From NCBI RefSeq assembly GCF_002198095.1, contig NZ_NHMK01000035.1, positions 37,345 to 101,344 on the forward strand: a stretch of 64,000 nt of DNA, in the 5' to 3' direction. Under the pieces are notes generated by a model. That model saw only the letters and a list, made by a program, of their open reading frames with translations, was not told where the DNA came from and searched no databases. The position numbers and the translations under genes were made by a program. Origin of the DNA: Deinococcus indicus. GTDB lineage: Bacteria > Deinococcota > Deinococci > Deinococcales > Deinococcaceae. Numbering within the stretch: position 1 is the first letter of the stretch; every line of letters starts with the position of its first letter. This document shows, one piece after another, positions 25,225 through 33,426 of this stretch.

Positions 25225-25892
25225 GGGGCGAGGCTCAGGAGACCGCAGCCGAGGCTCTTGGCATGCCCGAGTCCTTCCCGAACGGCCTGTTCGAGCGCGG
25301 CGGCGTCCGTGACCTGCAGGGCTCCTTCGAAGGTAACGGTGTGCAGGGTGATGAGTTGCCTGCCCTTGCGGGTGCGGGTGCGTCCGGCGCGGGTGATGTC
25401 GGCGCCCAGCACGTCGAATCCGGCTCGGCTGCCCTGCCGGTCCAGCCAGCCCAGCTGCTCGGCTGGGGTGTGCAGGCCGTGGCGGGCGCTGCGGCCCTGT
25501 TCGTCCTGGCGGCGGACGGTGACGTTGGCGTGCAACCGGAAGTGCAGCACGCGCCCTGATATCAGAGCAGGGGTCAGATCGAGGGTGCGGACGTCCCACC
25601 CCGTCAGGTATTCGGGGTCGCGGGCGTTCAGGGCGCCCCAGTCGGGCGGGGTAACGCTCTGGACGAGCAGGATGGGGGTGGGTTCCCCGGTCTGCGGATC
25701 GAGGGTCAGGTCCTGGCGCCACAGCAGACGCTCGCCGTCCGGGAGGGGGGTGTCGGCCTGCCCGGCGCCGGGGAAAGCCCAGCGCAGCGTCTGGTGCAGG
25801 GCGTAGGGGCTGCTCAGGTCGCGGGAGGCGTGGCGGTGCCGTTCGTTCAGGTGAAGGCGGGACAGGTGCAGGGGGGCGGTCAGGGTCGTCAC
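25221..25892 (-). CDS. cas6e: CRISPR RNA endonuclease Cas6e
   Basis: 223 residues. It cleaves pre-crRNA within repeats and stays bound to the 3' hairpin. Visible: the N-terminal [20 protein letters not shown] with the active-site His region, [13 protein letters not shown], and the C-terminal glycine-rich loop [18 protein letters not shown] typical of RAMP proteins. It overlaps both neighbours by 4 nt. In the cse-type operon it follows cas5 as expected. Confidence 0.95.
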   Translation of the reverse strand: MTTLTAPLHLSRLHLNERHRHASRDLSSPYALHQTLRWAFPGAGQADTPLPDGERLLWRQDLTLDPQTGEPTPILLVQSVTPPDWGALNARDPEYLTGWDVRTLDLTPALISGRVLHFRLHANVTVRRQDEQGRSARHGLHTPAEQLGWLDRQGSRAGFDVLGADITRAGRTRTRKGRQLITLHTVTFEGALQVTDAAALEQAVREGLGHAKSLGCGLLSLAP

Positions 25893-26572
25893 GCGGGAAC
25901 CTCCGGTGAAGCGTGCAAGTGCGGGAGGGGTTCAACCCACTGGAGGACGTCCCGCAGGGCGTACCGACGTTCGCTAAAGGGCGCGCTGGGATCGTCCCGG
26001 CGTTCGCCGGGCGTGGCATGGCGGAGTGGGTCGCTGACCTCGTGGGCGTCCACGATCAGGCGATAGGTGCTATCCGCCTGATCGGTATTCCGGCGCAGGG
26101 TCGGCGCGTGCCGTAGCGCGTCCAGCAGCCCCTCGGCCCGCAGGGTGTTCGGGTGCCAGACGGGCGTGCCCGGCACGAAGGCCTTGCGGCCCAGGCTGAG
26201 CGGCCAGTACGGGCTTTTCAGGGCGGCGTGCAGGTCGCGCAGCAGTTCCGGGTCGCCGTGCAGGGCCGCCCAGAAGGCCGCGTCGGAGAGGAAGGCGCGG
26301 CGGGTCAGGCTGGTGTGCGTGCCCCGCTGCCCCGGATGAAGCTGCGCCGTATGGTAATCCTGCATCAGGACGCCGGGGCGGTCGACCCGCACGCCGAACG
26401 CCAGGGCGCTCAGGTGCGCGACGGGTTCGGTCCGGTCGATGCCCAGCGCGGCGGCGCACAGGCCCAGGACGCCGCTCTTGCTGGGTTCACTTTCCGTGTC
26501 GCGGTCATCAAAGCGGCTGCGGGTGCCCCAGGACTGCATGGGACCAGCCAGGGGAATCAGGAGGGTGTTCAC
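25889..26572 (-). CDS. cas5e: Cascade subunit Cas5e
   Basis: 227 residues. The N-terminal RAMP signature ([20 protein letters not shown]) and [20 protein letters not shown] are diagnostic for Cas5e, which caps the 5' handle of the crRNA in Cascade. The length is normal. It has 4-nt overlaps with cas7 and cas6e. Confidence 0.96.
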   Translation of the reverse strand: MNTLLIPLAGPMQSWGTRSRFDDRDTESEPSKSGVLGLCAAALGIDRTEPVAHLSALAFGVRVDRPGVLMQDYHTAQLHPGQRGTHTSLTRRAFLSDAAFWAALHGDPELLRDLHAALKSPYWPLSLGRKAFVPGTPVWHPNTLRAEGLLDALRHAPTLRRNTDQADSTYRLIVDAHEVSDPLRHATPGERRDDPSAPFSERRYALRDVLQWVEPLPHLHASPEVPA

Positions 26573-27777
26573 CCCCGCGCTGCCTTCACCGGGACGTTCA
26601 ACGCCGTCAGGATAGCCTGCGCGTCCGCGATGGTCGCGTCGATCAGGGCCTTCACGCTGCCCTGCGGTTCACCGAGGCTTGCGAAGGCCTGATTATCCAC
26701 GGCGTTCACGTACCTTGAGCTTCCCTCATCACCGAAGATGCGGTCCTGGCGGGCCTTCTCCTCACCCAGCGCGATCATGCTGGGCCGCACGAACCCCTTG
26801 TCTTCCCGCACGGCCTTCTCGAACGCGTTGGCAAGATTGCGGGGCGAGGCGTCCTGCCGCACGACCTGCACCATCAGGCCCGGCGTGTTGTGCGCCGCGA
26901 AGGTGTTCTGCTTCCCGGTCGGTGCAGCGAAGACGCTCGCCTCCAGGAAGGCCCGCAGACCCCGCACGGCCAGATCCACGTCGCCACCGAGGTTCTCCAG
27001 CAGCTTCTGGAGGTCCACGCAGGCGTAGCGGTAGTACGTGGCACTCCCGAACTCCACGGTACCCAGCATGTCCGCGCCCGCCGTGTCGGTGGGCTTCAGG
27101 TCGTCCACAGCCGTGTAGAAGTCGAATTCCCGGCCGCGCATGGCGTGCGTGCTGATCGCGTGCGCCACCTGCGCCGCTGCGTCCGCGTTCTTCTCCGGCA
27201 GGTCGGCCAGCATCCGCCCGAACAGCGCCACATCCACCGCGCGGGAACCGTCAAGGGCACCCAAGAAGATACCCTTGAATTTCTTGTCCAGTTCGACAGG
27301 TTTTGGCTTCGCCTTCTTGCGTTCTGCCGCAATTTTTTCCAGATGGGCTTCGAAATCAGACCAGTGGCTCAGGATCAGATCGGTGAATGCCTTCAGTTCA
27401 TCACGGCCCAGGAACAACAGGTACTCGGACTTCTTCTCCTCCTCACCATCCCGCCTCTTGGTGACCTTGATGTCCAGCTTGACGGCTTTCAGGGCTTCAA
27501 TGGCAGCGTCCTCGGCCTGATCTTTGGGAATGCCAGCGGCCACGAGCTGTTTGCCAATCTCCTCATGGGCGCGTTTGGTCCGTTCGCCCAGTTCGTCGGG
27601 GGCTACGGTGCCCCGTGCCCGGAAGTCCATGCGCATGGCGCGTTTGAAGCTCTGCGAGCTGACGCGGGCGCGGCGGGTGCCGCCGAAGTAGGCGTCCTTG
27701 GGGCTGCCAGTATCGTCGCGGTTGAGGTTGCTGGGAGCGAAGTTCTGCAGGTAGTGGAGTTCCAGAAGGGCTTTCAC
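26569..27777 (-). CDS. cas7e: Cascade backbone subunit Cas7e (CasC)
   Basis: 402 residues, somewhat longer than the E. coli protein because of an insertion around 95-165 rich in Lys and Glu ([40 protein letters not shown]). The start [20 protein letters not shown] and [20 protein letters not shown] are hallmarks. Six copies form the crRNA-binding backbone of Cascade. It has 4-nt overlaps on both sides. Confidence 0.96.
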   Translation of the reverse strand: MKALLELHYLQNFAPSNLNRDDTGSPKDAYFGGTRRARVSSQSFKRAMRMDFRARGTVAPDELGERTKRAHEEIGKQLVAAGIPKDQAEDAAIEALKAVKLDIKVTKRRDGEEEKKSEYLLFLGRDELKAFTDLILSHWSDFEAHLEKIAAERKKAKPKPVELDKKFKGIFLGALDGSRAVDVALFGRMLADLPEKNADAAAQVAHAISTHAMRGREFDFYTAVDDLKPTDTAGADMLGTVEFGSATYYRYACVDLQKLLENLGGDVDLAVRGLRAFLEASVFAAPTGKQNTFAAHNTPGLMVQVVRQDASPRNLANAFEKAVREDKGFVRPSMIALGEEKARQDRIFGDEGSSRYVNAVDNQAFASLGEPQGSVKALIDATIADAQAILTALNVPVKAARG

Positions 27778-28424
27778 AGGCGTTCTCCTTCGTCCTCGTC
27801 CGGGACGGCGGTGTCAGAGAGGGTGGGTTGCGTGGTGGCGGTGGTCTGACCCGCGCTGTCTGTCTCGGCGTCCGGGGTGCTGCTGGTGCGTTCGGCGGCG
27901 CGGTAGAAGTCCCGTGCCCAGGTCTTGCGGACGCGTTCGCCGGCGGTGTCGTGTTCCCACCAGTTCACGTCCTCCATGAGTTGCACCCAGTCGGGCGTGC
28001 GCCCGTCCGCGTTCAGCAGCGTGACGGCCTGTCTGAGCGCGTACGGTAGTCCGTCCGCGTCGGCGTCCAGCAGGGACAGGAAGCGTTTCTCGGTGCTGGG
28101 ACGCTGATCCTGCGCGAGGTACAGCGCGCCGAACGTCTCCCCGAACGACGGGCGGCGATCCGGGGCGGGCGTCTCTTCAGCCGTGCCGTCGGGCCGCTCG
28201 ACCAGGGCGTACAACCCTGAGACGAGCGCCAGCGCCCGCCACTGCCGGTCGTACGTGACATTCAGGCCGGATCGCAGAAAGACCCCCTCCAGCCACGGGA
28301 CGCTCTGACCGGGTGTGTCGTCGCCCAGCGAGCGGCGCAGCCGGGCCAGCTGGCCCCGGTCCAGCCGCGAAAGGTTCAGCACCAGCCGTTCGAACGGCGT
28401 GGCAGTCGGTGTGGCGGTCGTCAT
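27774..28424 (-). CDS. casB: Cascade small subunit Cse2 (CasB)
   Basis: 216 residues. Helical small subunit: [20 protein letters not shown], then [13 protein letters not shown], then [20 protein letters not shown] and [20 protein letters not shown], all typical of Cse2. Two copies stabilise the R-loop in Cascade. The last ~30 residues (Thr/Ser/Asp-rich) are an extension not found in the core family. It overlaps casA and cas7e by 4 nt each. Confidence 0.95.
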   Translation of the reverse strand: MTTATPTATPFERLVLNLSRLDRGQLARLRRSLGDDTPGQSVPWLEGVFLRSGLNVTYDRQWRALALVSGLYALVERPDGTAEETPAPDRRPSFGETFGALYLAQDQRPSTEKRFLSLLDADADGLPYALRQAVTLLNADGRTPDWVQLMEDVNWWEHDTAGERVRKTWARDFYRAAERTSSTPDAETDSAGQTTATTQPTLSDTAVPDEDEGERL

Positions 28425-30070
28425 GAAGGAACCTCCGGTGCAGTCGAGTTGGTGCGCTGGGCGGCGTTCAGGGAGGCAAGGGCACGGTCGAGAATGCCCT
28501 GTGGACTGGGCTGGTACTTCCCGTCCGTGCGGCGCGGCCGGAACGCGAAGCCCAGCACCTGCCCATCCCCGCCTGTCCCCTGCACGTTCATGGCCCAGGC
28601 CGCGCGGGCCTCACGGGTCACGCTTTCCTGCCATGCAGCAGCGGCCTCATCCGGTGCGTCCAGTCCGGCCAGGAACCCCCGGAATGGAGCTTCCAGTGCC
28701 GCCCAGTACACCCCCAGCCCGGGAAGCGTCTGCGCGAGGTTCCGCACGTCGTCCTTGTGCGGCTCCCGCTCGCCGCCGCGCGATACCACCTCGGCAGCCA
28801 GTCGCAGGGTGGCGTGGTTCAGCGCCTGCGCAGTGGCCCGGGCCACGTCCAGTGCACGGTTCACTTCAGTGGTGAAGGCTTCCGGATCAGTGATGAAGGC
28901 GTGTGGGAACGCGTAGCCCTCCTGCCGGTACGCGAAGGCTTTCCCCTGGTCACTGAGGAGGCCGGTCACCGTCACGGATGTACCCTGAGGGGCTAACGCG
29001 GCGTCCAGCACTGCGCGGGCATGGGACAGCGTTCCGGGTGGTTGGGAGCCCCGCTGATCCCCTTCTGGGCCTGCCAGCAGGGCACTCAGGTCGCGCCACA
29101 GCAGCTGGTCGCGTTTCAGCTTGAGCGGGAACCGCTCTGGCCGCTTCGGGTCGGCCGGCGGCCGGAGCGTCACCATCGGGTCGATATTGCTGCCGCTCCC
29201 CTCGGCGGTCCCTTCCAACGGAATGCCCGCCGCGAACCCGATGGACGTGACCTGCACGGCCCCTTCCTTGTTGATTTCGGGGATCAGCAGGACGCTGCGT
29301 GACGGCCAGGTGTAGCGGTCCGCACGGCCCGTGGGCACCTCACTCAACTCGTCTTCGTAGAACGCCCGGACGCTCTGCACGGTCAGCGGTTCACGCTCCC
29401 ACACGGCCCTGTCGTGGTCCTTCCCTGCGTACACGGGCAGATTCAGGCAGAGGGTTTCGTGCAGGTCGTTCCCCTGCGCGGCGGTCAGGGCCAATGTGGC
29501 GACAGGAGCAGCCTTGGCAGCGGTCGTGAAGCGTTTGATCAGGCCGCCCAGCAGGAACGTCTGCCCTTCGACGAGTCGGCGCGCAGCCTGCGCGGGTGTG
29601 AGGGCATCGGTGCGTTCGCCTCCCGGTCGCCCAGCGACATTGAACAGCGGCAGGGTGTTCGCACTGCCGACCTCGGTGCCCAGGCGCGTCCAGTGACTGC
29701 GGTACTTGCCGCCTTCCAGGTCCAGGGTCAGGTCACGCACCTGCCAGAAGGGCTTTTCGGGGTGGAACAGGTCGAAGTGGTCGTCCCACTGCTGAACGTA
29801 GGCTTCGAGCCTGTCCGTGGGGAAGCCGTGGGTGAACCACTCGGCGGCCTGTTCGAGGTTGTTCGGTCCCCGCAGGGCGCGATGAAGTAGGGCCAGTGTC
29901 AGGCGCAGCAGCGCGACCGTGACCAGGGGCGACGGGTCGTCGATGCGGCTGTAGGTGCGGGCGTGCAGGATCAGGTCGCGCAAACCGACTTCGCGCACGG
30001 GGCCGCCGTTCACGGGGCGAACTGGAATCCAGGGTTCGTGCAGCAGGTTGAAGGTAGGTGGGCTGTTCAC
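28421..30070 (-). CDS. casA: Cascade large subunit Cas8e (Cse1/CasA)
   Basis: 549 residues. The N-terminus FNLLHEPWIPVRPVNGGPVR is the family signature. Also visible are DHFDLFHPEKPFWQVRDLTL and a C-terminal four-helix region. It recognises the PAM, and the PAM inferred from spacers here is AAG. It follows the WYL regulator by 30 nt and overlaps casB by 4 nt. Confidence 0.96.
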   Translation of the reverse strand: MNSPPTFNLLHEPWIPVRPVNGGPVREVGLRDLILHARTYSRIDDPSPLVTVALLRLTLALLHRALRGPNNLEQAAEWFTHGFPTDRLEAYVQQWDDHFDLFHPEKPFWQVRDLTLDLEGGKYRSHWTRLGTEVGSANTLPLFNVAGRPGGERTDALTPAQAARRLVEGQTFLLGGLIKRFTTAAKAAPVATLALTAAQGNDLHETLCLNLPVYAGKDHDRAVWEREPLTVQSVRAFYEDELSEVPTGRADRYTWPSRSVLLIPEINKEGAVQVTSIGFAAGIPLEGTAEGSGSNIDPMVTLRPPADPKRPERFPLKLKRDQLLWRDLSALLAGPEGDQRGSQPPGTLSHARAVLDAALAPQGTSVTVTGLLSDQGKAFAYRQEGYAFPHAFITDPEAFTTEVNRALDVARATAQALNHATLRLAAEVVSRGGEREPHKDDVRNLAQTLPGLGVYWAALEAPFRGFLAGLDAPDEAAAAWQESVTREARAAWAMNVQGTGGDGQVLGFAFRPRRTDGKYQPSPQGILDRALASLNAAQRTNSTAPEVPS

Positions 30071-30100
30071 AGCGTGTTCCTCATGCGCTCCTCCGGTGGG

Positions 30101-31120
30101 TCAGGCGGTGTTGCGGTTGGGTGGGGTGTCGTAGCGGGCGAGGGTTTCGCGCAGCTCGGCGAGCCACGCTTCGCGGACGTGCGGGGGAGAGAGGACTTCG
30201 GCGCGGGGGCCCCAGCTGAGGAGGAACGGCATGAGTTCGCGGGGCAGGCCGGTCCGGTCGGTGCCGGCGCGGAATTCGACTTCCACGCAGCCGTCGCGGC
30301 GGATGAGGGTGGCGTTCGGGAAGCCGCCTTCGAGAACGCGGTACGCGGCTTCCGCAGCGAAGCGGACTGTGACGGTGAGGGGGTTCTCGCTGCCGATGAC
30401 GCCCCAGGCGTCGCTGAGGAAGGCTTTCGGGTCGAAGTCGGGGTCGGGTTCGTAGGTGTCCTGGTGCAGGCTCAGGTTGGCCATCCGGGAGAGTTTGAAG
30501 GTGCGAACTTGACCGCGGCGGCGGCGTTCGAGGCCGATGACGTACGGGGCGAGGTTGTCGCGGCTGATCTCGATGAAGTACACGCACAGTTCGTTGCCGG
30601 TTTCGAGTTCGCCGTTGGGGCGGCGGTAGTCAAAGTTCAGGACCCTCCCGTCTATCCAGGCTGCGGCGACCTGTTCCAGTTGCCGTTCGGCGAAGGGGGT
30701 GGCGCCGGTGTCCTTGACGCTGGCGTTGAGGGTGTGCCGGATGCGTTCCGGGAGGGCCATGGAGATGCTGTGCAGCGCGTGGCGGTAGTGGCTGTTCAGG
30801 GCGGGTGAGTGGTGGTGCGCGAGGCGGATGGCGGCGTAGGCGGCGAGGGCCTCGGCGGGGCGTAGGAGGGTGCCGTTTCGGGGGATGGAGTAGGTCTGTC
30901 CGGCGTGTTCGACAACGTCGTGACCCATACGTCTGAGGGCGTCGATGTCGCGCTGGATGCTGCGCTGGCCGACGTCGAAACGGCGGGCGAGATCGGCAGT
31001 GGTGCAGCGGCGGGCCTGAAGCTCGTCCCGCAGGGCACTGAGGCGTTTGGCCTTGTCCCAGGTTTTGGCCTGGCGGGGGTTGGGCGTACGGGGTTCTGGG
31101 GTTGGTGTGGAGTCACCCAT
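30101..31120 (-). CDS. WYL-domain transcriptional regulator of the cas operon
   Basis: 339 residues. An N-terminal winged helix (about 25-75: KRLSALRDELQARRCTTADL, then ARRFDVGQRSIQRDIDALRR) is followed by a WYL domain (about 145-250: VLNFDYRRPNGELETGNELC, SRDNLAPYVIGLERRRRGQV) and a WCX-type C-terminus. WYL proteins often bind nucleic-acid ligands and regulate CRISPR or other defence loci. It lies directly upstream of casA on the same strand and is probably co-transcribed. It has its own leaderless -10 box. Confidence 0.92.
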   Translation of the reverse strand: MGDSTPTPEPRTPNPRQAKTWDKAKRLSALRDELQARRCTTADLARRFDVGQRSIQRDIDALRRMGHDVVEHAGQTYSIPRNGTLLRPAEALAAYAAIRLAHHHSPALNSHYRHALHSISMALPERIRHTLNASVKDTGATPFAERQLEQVAAAWIDGRVLNFDYRRPNGELETGNELCVYFIEISRDNLAPYVIGLERRRRGQVRTFKLSRMANLSLHQDTYEPDPDFDPKAFLSDAWGVIGSENPLTVTVRFAAEAAYRVLEGGFPNATLIRRDGCVEVEFRAGTDRTGLPRELMPFLLSWGPRAEVLSPPHVREAWLAELRETLARYDTPPNRNTA

Positions 31121-31127
31121 GGGCCGT

Positions 31128-31156
31128 ACCGTATGCGGAGGCTGTCACAGGCCTGT
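31128..31156 (-). promoter_or_regulatory. Leaderless -10 and palindrome upstream of the WYL/cas operon
   Basis: On the minus strand TACGGT (31128-31133) lies 7 nt before the WYL ATG. The perfect 10-bp palindrome ACAGGCCTGT (31147-31156) lies about 13 nt further upstream, where a regulator would block the promoter. It is a candidate autoregulatory operator. Confidence 0.45.
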
Positions 31157-31173
31157 CGCATCTATTCAGAGAG

Positions 31174-32886
31174 CTAATCGGCTATCTGATATCTTGAGTG
31201 TCTAGCAATCAGATATTGTTCCTGCTCGGTGATCCAGGGAAGCGGAACGCCGGACATGAAGACCGTGATGGGCTCGCCGGCTGCCAGGGCGATCTGCACG
31301 TCACTGTGCCAGTCCACGGAGGGGTCCAGCTGGTACGCGCCGCCGAGCGACAGGACGCTGCCCTCCCAGCCGAGTGTGTCCCGCAGTTGCCGAATCACCC
31401 TCGATACACGCTGCGCGGCCGTGCGCGTCTCGCGCGGTTTCCCGTCCCGCACCACCTCGATCAGTTCGTCGGTGGTCAGGTCCCCGCCGGCCAGCATCAG
31501 GGCGGCCAGCGTGGCGAGCTCCAGGTGACCGGGGCGGATGCGCCGCCCGTTGACCTGCACGCCCGGTACGCCCAGCGCCCGCAGGTGCACCCGCGTCTGC
31601 TGTGGGCGCGGTAGAGGTGCCGGGCGTTGCCCTTCGGGAAGCAGTGCGAACAGTTGCGAGAAGGCGTGCGCCTCCTCACGGGTCCACAGTGCGTGGCGAC
31701 TGACGGAACCCAGCAGCGCGGCAGCCTGTTCAGGGTGCCCGGTCCGGCGCGCCAGTTCTGCCCGGACGATCACGGCCCGCTGAGCTTCCTCAGTGTCCAG
31801 CGGTCCGGTCCGTGCGAGGTGATCTTCCACGGACCGGACGTCGAGGACATCCAGGCTGGTCAGGGTAGCGGCGACATCGACGTTCACCCACGACTGGCCG
31901 GCGTCACGGTCCTTCCGGGTGGTGGTCGCGGCGCCGCGCAGCGTTTCGAGTGCCTGCATGTGCCGACCCGCGAGCCGCTGGGTGTACCCCAGACCCCGCA
32001 GGGCTTGGCGCCGGTCGTCCTCGTCCTGGCTGGCACCGGCGGCCTGCTGGTACAGCGACTCGGCCCGTGCCCACTCGCCCAGGGCGCGGCGGGCAGCAGC
32101 CTGACCGGACAGCGCCCGGCTGCGGTACGCGGATTTCAGGCCCGCGACCTGCATGAAGTACTCCTCGGCCTCCTCGAAACGTCCCAGGCGCAGACAGACC
32201 ACGCCCATGTTGTTCAGGACCATCGCCTGGTGGCCGGTGGACACCACCAGATTCCGGGCGTCCGTGTAGGCCAGCATAGCGCCCGGCTCGTTCCCGGCGC
32301 GGCTGCGCAGGCCACCCAGGTCCAGCAGGATCAGCCCGCGTGTCCAGCCCTCACTGACGTCCAGCGCCGCCTGGAAGGTCCCTTCCCAGTCGCTGTCAGG
32401 ATCGAGGCGGTTCTGCGCGAACCCTTTCATCCTCAGGGCCAGTCCCAGCTCGCGGTTCGTGAGGTTCTTCCGGTCCCGCAGGGCCGTTTCGGCGGCCTGG
32501 AGTGCGCCTGGGAAGTCCTCCTGCTGCGTCAGCGCCCAGGCCAGATCCGCAAACAGGAATCCGTCCCCGAGCCCGTCGGCCTGCGCCTCCCGCACCAGGG
32601 CCACCACGTCGGCGGGCGTCCGTGCGTTCCCGAGGAGGCGGAGCTTGAGCCGCAGTCCATGCAGGCTCAGGCACCCCCCCACCCCGCGCGGCAGCACTGC
32701 CGGGGCGCTGCTCTCCACACGCTCAAGGAGTTCCAGCAGGTTCGTGGCGCTCTGTCCCTCGTTCAGCGCCCGCTCGATGGTTCGGGTGACGTCGTCAAAC
32801 CGGTTCTCTTCAGCAAGGGCCAGGATCGACTCCTGCCACGCCGCCCAGGGCACGGCAGGTAGGGAGGTGCGGCGGGGGGAGGGCAC
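31174..32886 (-). CDS. TPR regulator with C-terminal winged-helix (BTAD-like) domain
   Basis: 570 residues. Residues ~90-420 consist of TPR-like helix pairs (for example DLAWALTQQEDFPGALQAAE, VLNNMGVVCLRLGRFEEAEE, YFMQVAGLKSAYRSRALSGQ). The C-terminal ~100 residues form an OmpR/BTAD-type winged helix (VHLRALGVPGVQVNGRRIRP, LATLAALMLAGGDLTTDELI, AAQRVSRVIRQLRDTLGW). The layout resembles RRNPP-type peptide receptors in that TPRs sense and an HTH binds DNA, although there the HTH is N-terminal. A secreted small peptide is encoded 62 nt upstream on the same strand, and the WYL regulator of the cas operon 53 nt downstream. Confidence 0.8.
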   Translation of the reverse strand: MPSPRRTSLPAVPWAAWQESILALAEENRFDDVTRTIERALNEGQSATNLLELLERVESSAPAVLPRGVGGCLSLHGLRLKLRLLGNARTPADVVALVREAQADGLGDGFLFADLAWALTQQEDFPGALQAAETALRDRKNLTNRELGLALRMKGFAQNRLDPDSDWEGTFQAALDVSEGWTRGLILLDLGGLRSRAGNEPGAMLAYTDARNLVVSTGHQAMVLNNMGVVCLRLGRFEEAEEYFMQVAGLKSAYRSRALSGQAAARRALGEWARAESLYQQAAGASQDEDDRRQALRGLGYTQRLAGRHMQALETLRGAATTTRKDRDAGQSWVNVDVAATLTSLDVLDVRSVEDHLARTGPLDTEEAQRAVIVRAELARRTGHPEQAAALLGSVSRHALWTREEAHAFSQLFALLPEGQRPAPLPRPQQTRVHLRALGVPGVQVNGRRIRPGHLELATLAALMLAGGDLTTDELIEVVRDGKPRETRTAAQRVSRVIRQLRDTLGWEGSVLSLGGAYQLDPSVDWHSDVQIALAAGEPITVFMSGVPLPWITEQEQYLIARHSRYQIAD

Positions 32887-32948
32887 GGACGCCAGCCTAA
32901 CGCCCCGGTCACGGCACTGGAAGACTGTAGCTGCACCGGAGTGAGCGG

Positions 32949-33122
32949 TCAGCCGGACCCGCCACCAGTTTTCGTGTCGTCGCCTGCCAGGACGGTGGGG
33001 GCGGACGGCTGCGCGGACCCCGTCTGTACGGAAGAGAACGTGCCGAGCAGCAGAGCGGGCAGGACAGCGACGGCGAGGACGGTGGTCACGACGGTGCGGC
33101 GGACAGGGCAGAGATTGTTCAT
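32949..33122 (-). CDS. Small secreted peptide precursor upstream of the TPR regulator
   Basis: 57 residues from ATG at 33122, with AGGTGA upstream. The N-terminus is basic then hydrophobic (NNLCPVRRTVVTTVLAVAVL, then PALLLG), a good export signal. The tail (PSAPTVLAGDDTKTGGGSG) is short, polar and Gly-rich. No family was recognised. Its position, strand and form are what would be expected of a pro-peptide for the TPR regulator downstream. A chance ORF with a hydrophobic stretch is possible. Confidence 0.5.
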   Translation of the reverse strand: MNNLCPVRRTVVTTVLAVAVLPALLLGTFSSVQTGSAQPSAPTVLAGDDTKTGGGSG

Positions 33123-33426
33123 GGGGGTCACCTGGAGCGCCGCCCGGTCAGGGCGTGCGCGGGACAAGAGCTCCCCCAGGCCCCCAGGTGATGGGGGCCC
33201 CGCGTGGTCAGCGTTCAGAGATGGGGGAGGCGGCGAAGAGAGCGCAGCTGCGGCGTCCGATTTCGCGGACGGTCACTTGCGGGAAAACGCCCACTGGGAC
33301 GCTTCCGCTCGGTGATGCGCGCAGCTTGAGGTCCAGTCGCGTCCAAACGTGACGCCTGGTTCACACCCGATTCATTCGTCCTCACCTGCGGTCCCGGCTT
33401 CCCGATTCAGGCCGTACGCTCCGGTC
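33123..33426. promoter_or_regulatory. Divergent promoter region between peptide gene and cas3, with cas3 -10 box
   Basis: No gene was recognised. The cas3 side ends with TACGCT (33415-33420), 6 nt before the ATG at 33427, a leaderless-type -10. The inverted repeat GCGTC-N7-GACGC lies about 70 nt upstream of the cas3 start. The other side must contain the promoter for the peptide/TPR genes. Confidence 0.45.

Noticed and set aside
24298..26019. A 573-codon minus frame that would make Cas1 fused to a long N-terminus
   Set aside because: The extra part is Arg/Pro-rich and overlaps cas6e and cas5e; the real cas1 starts at 25224 with the standard 4-nt overlap.
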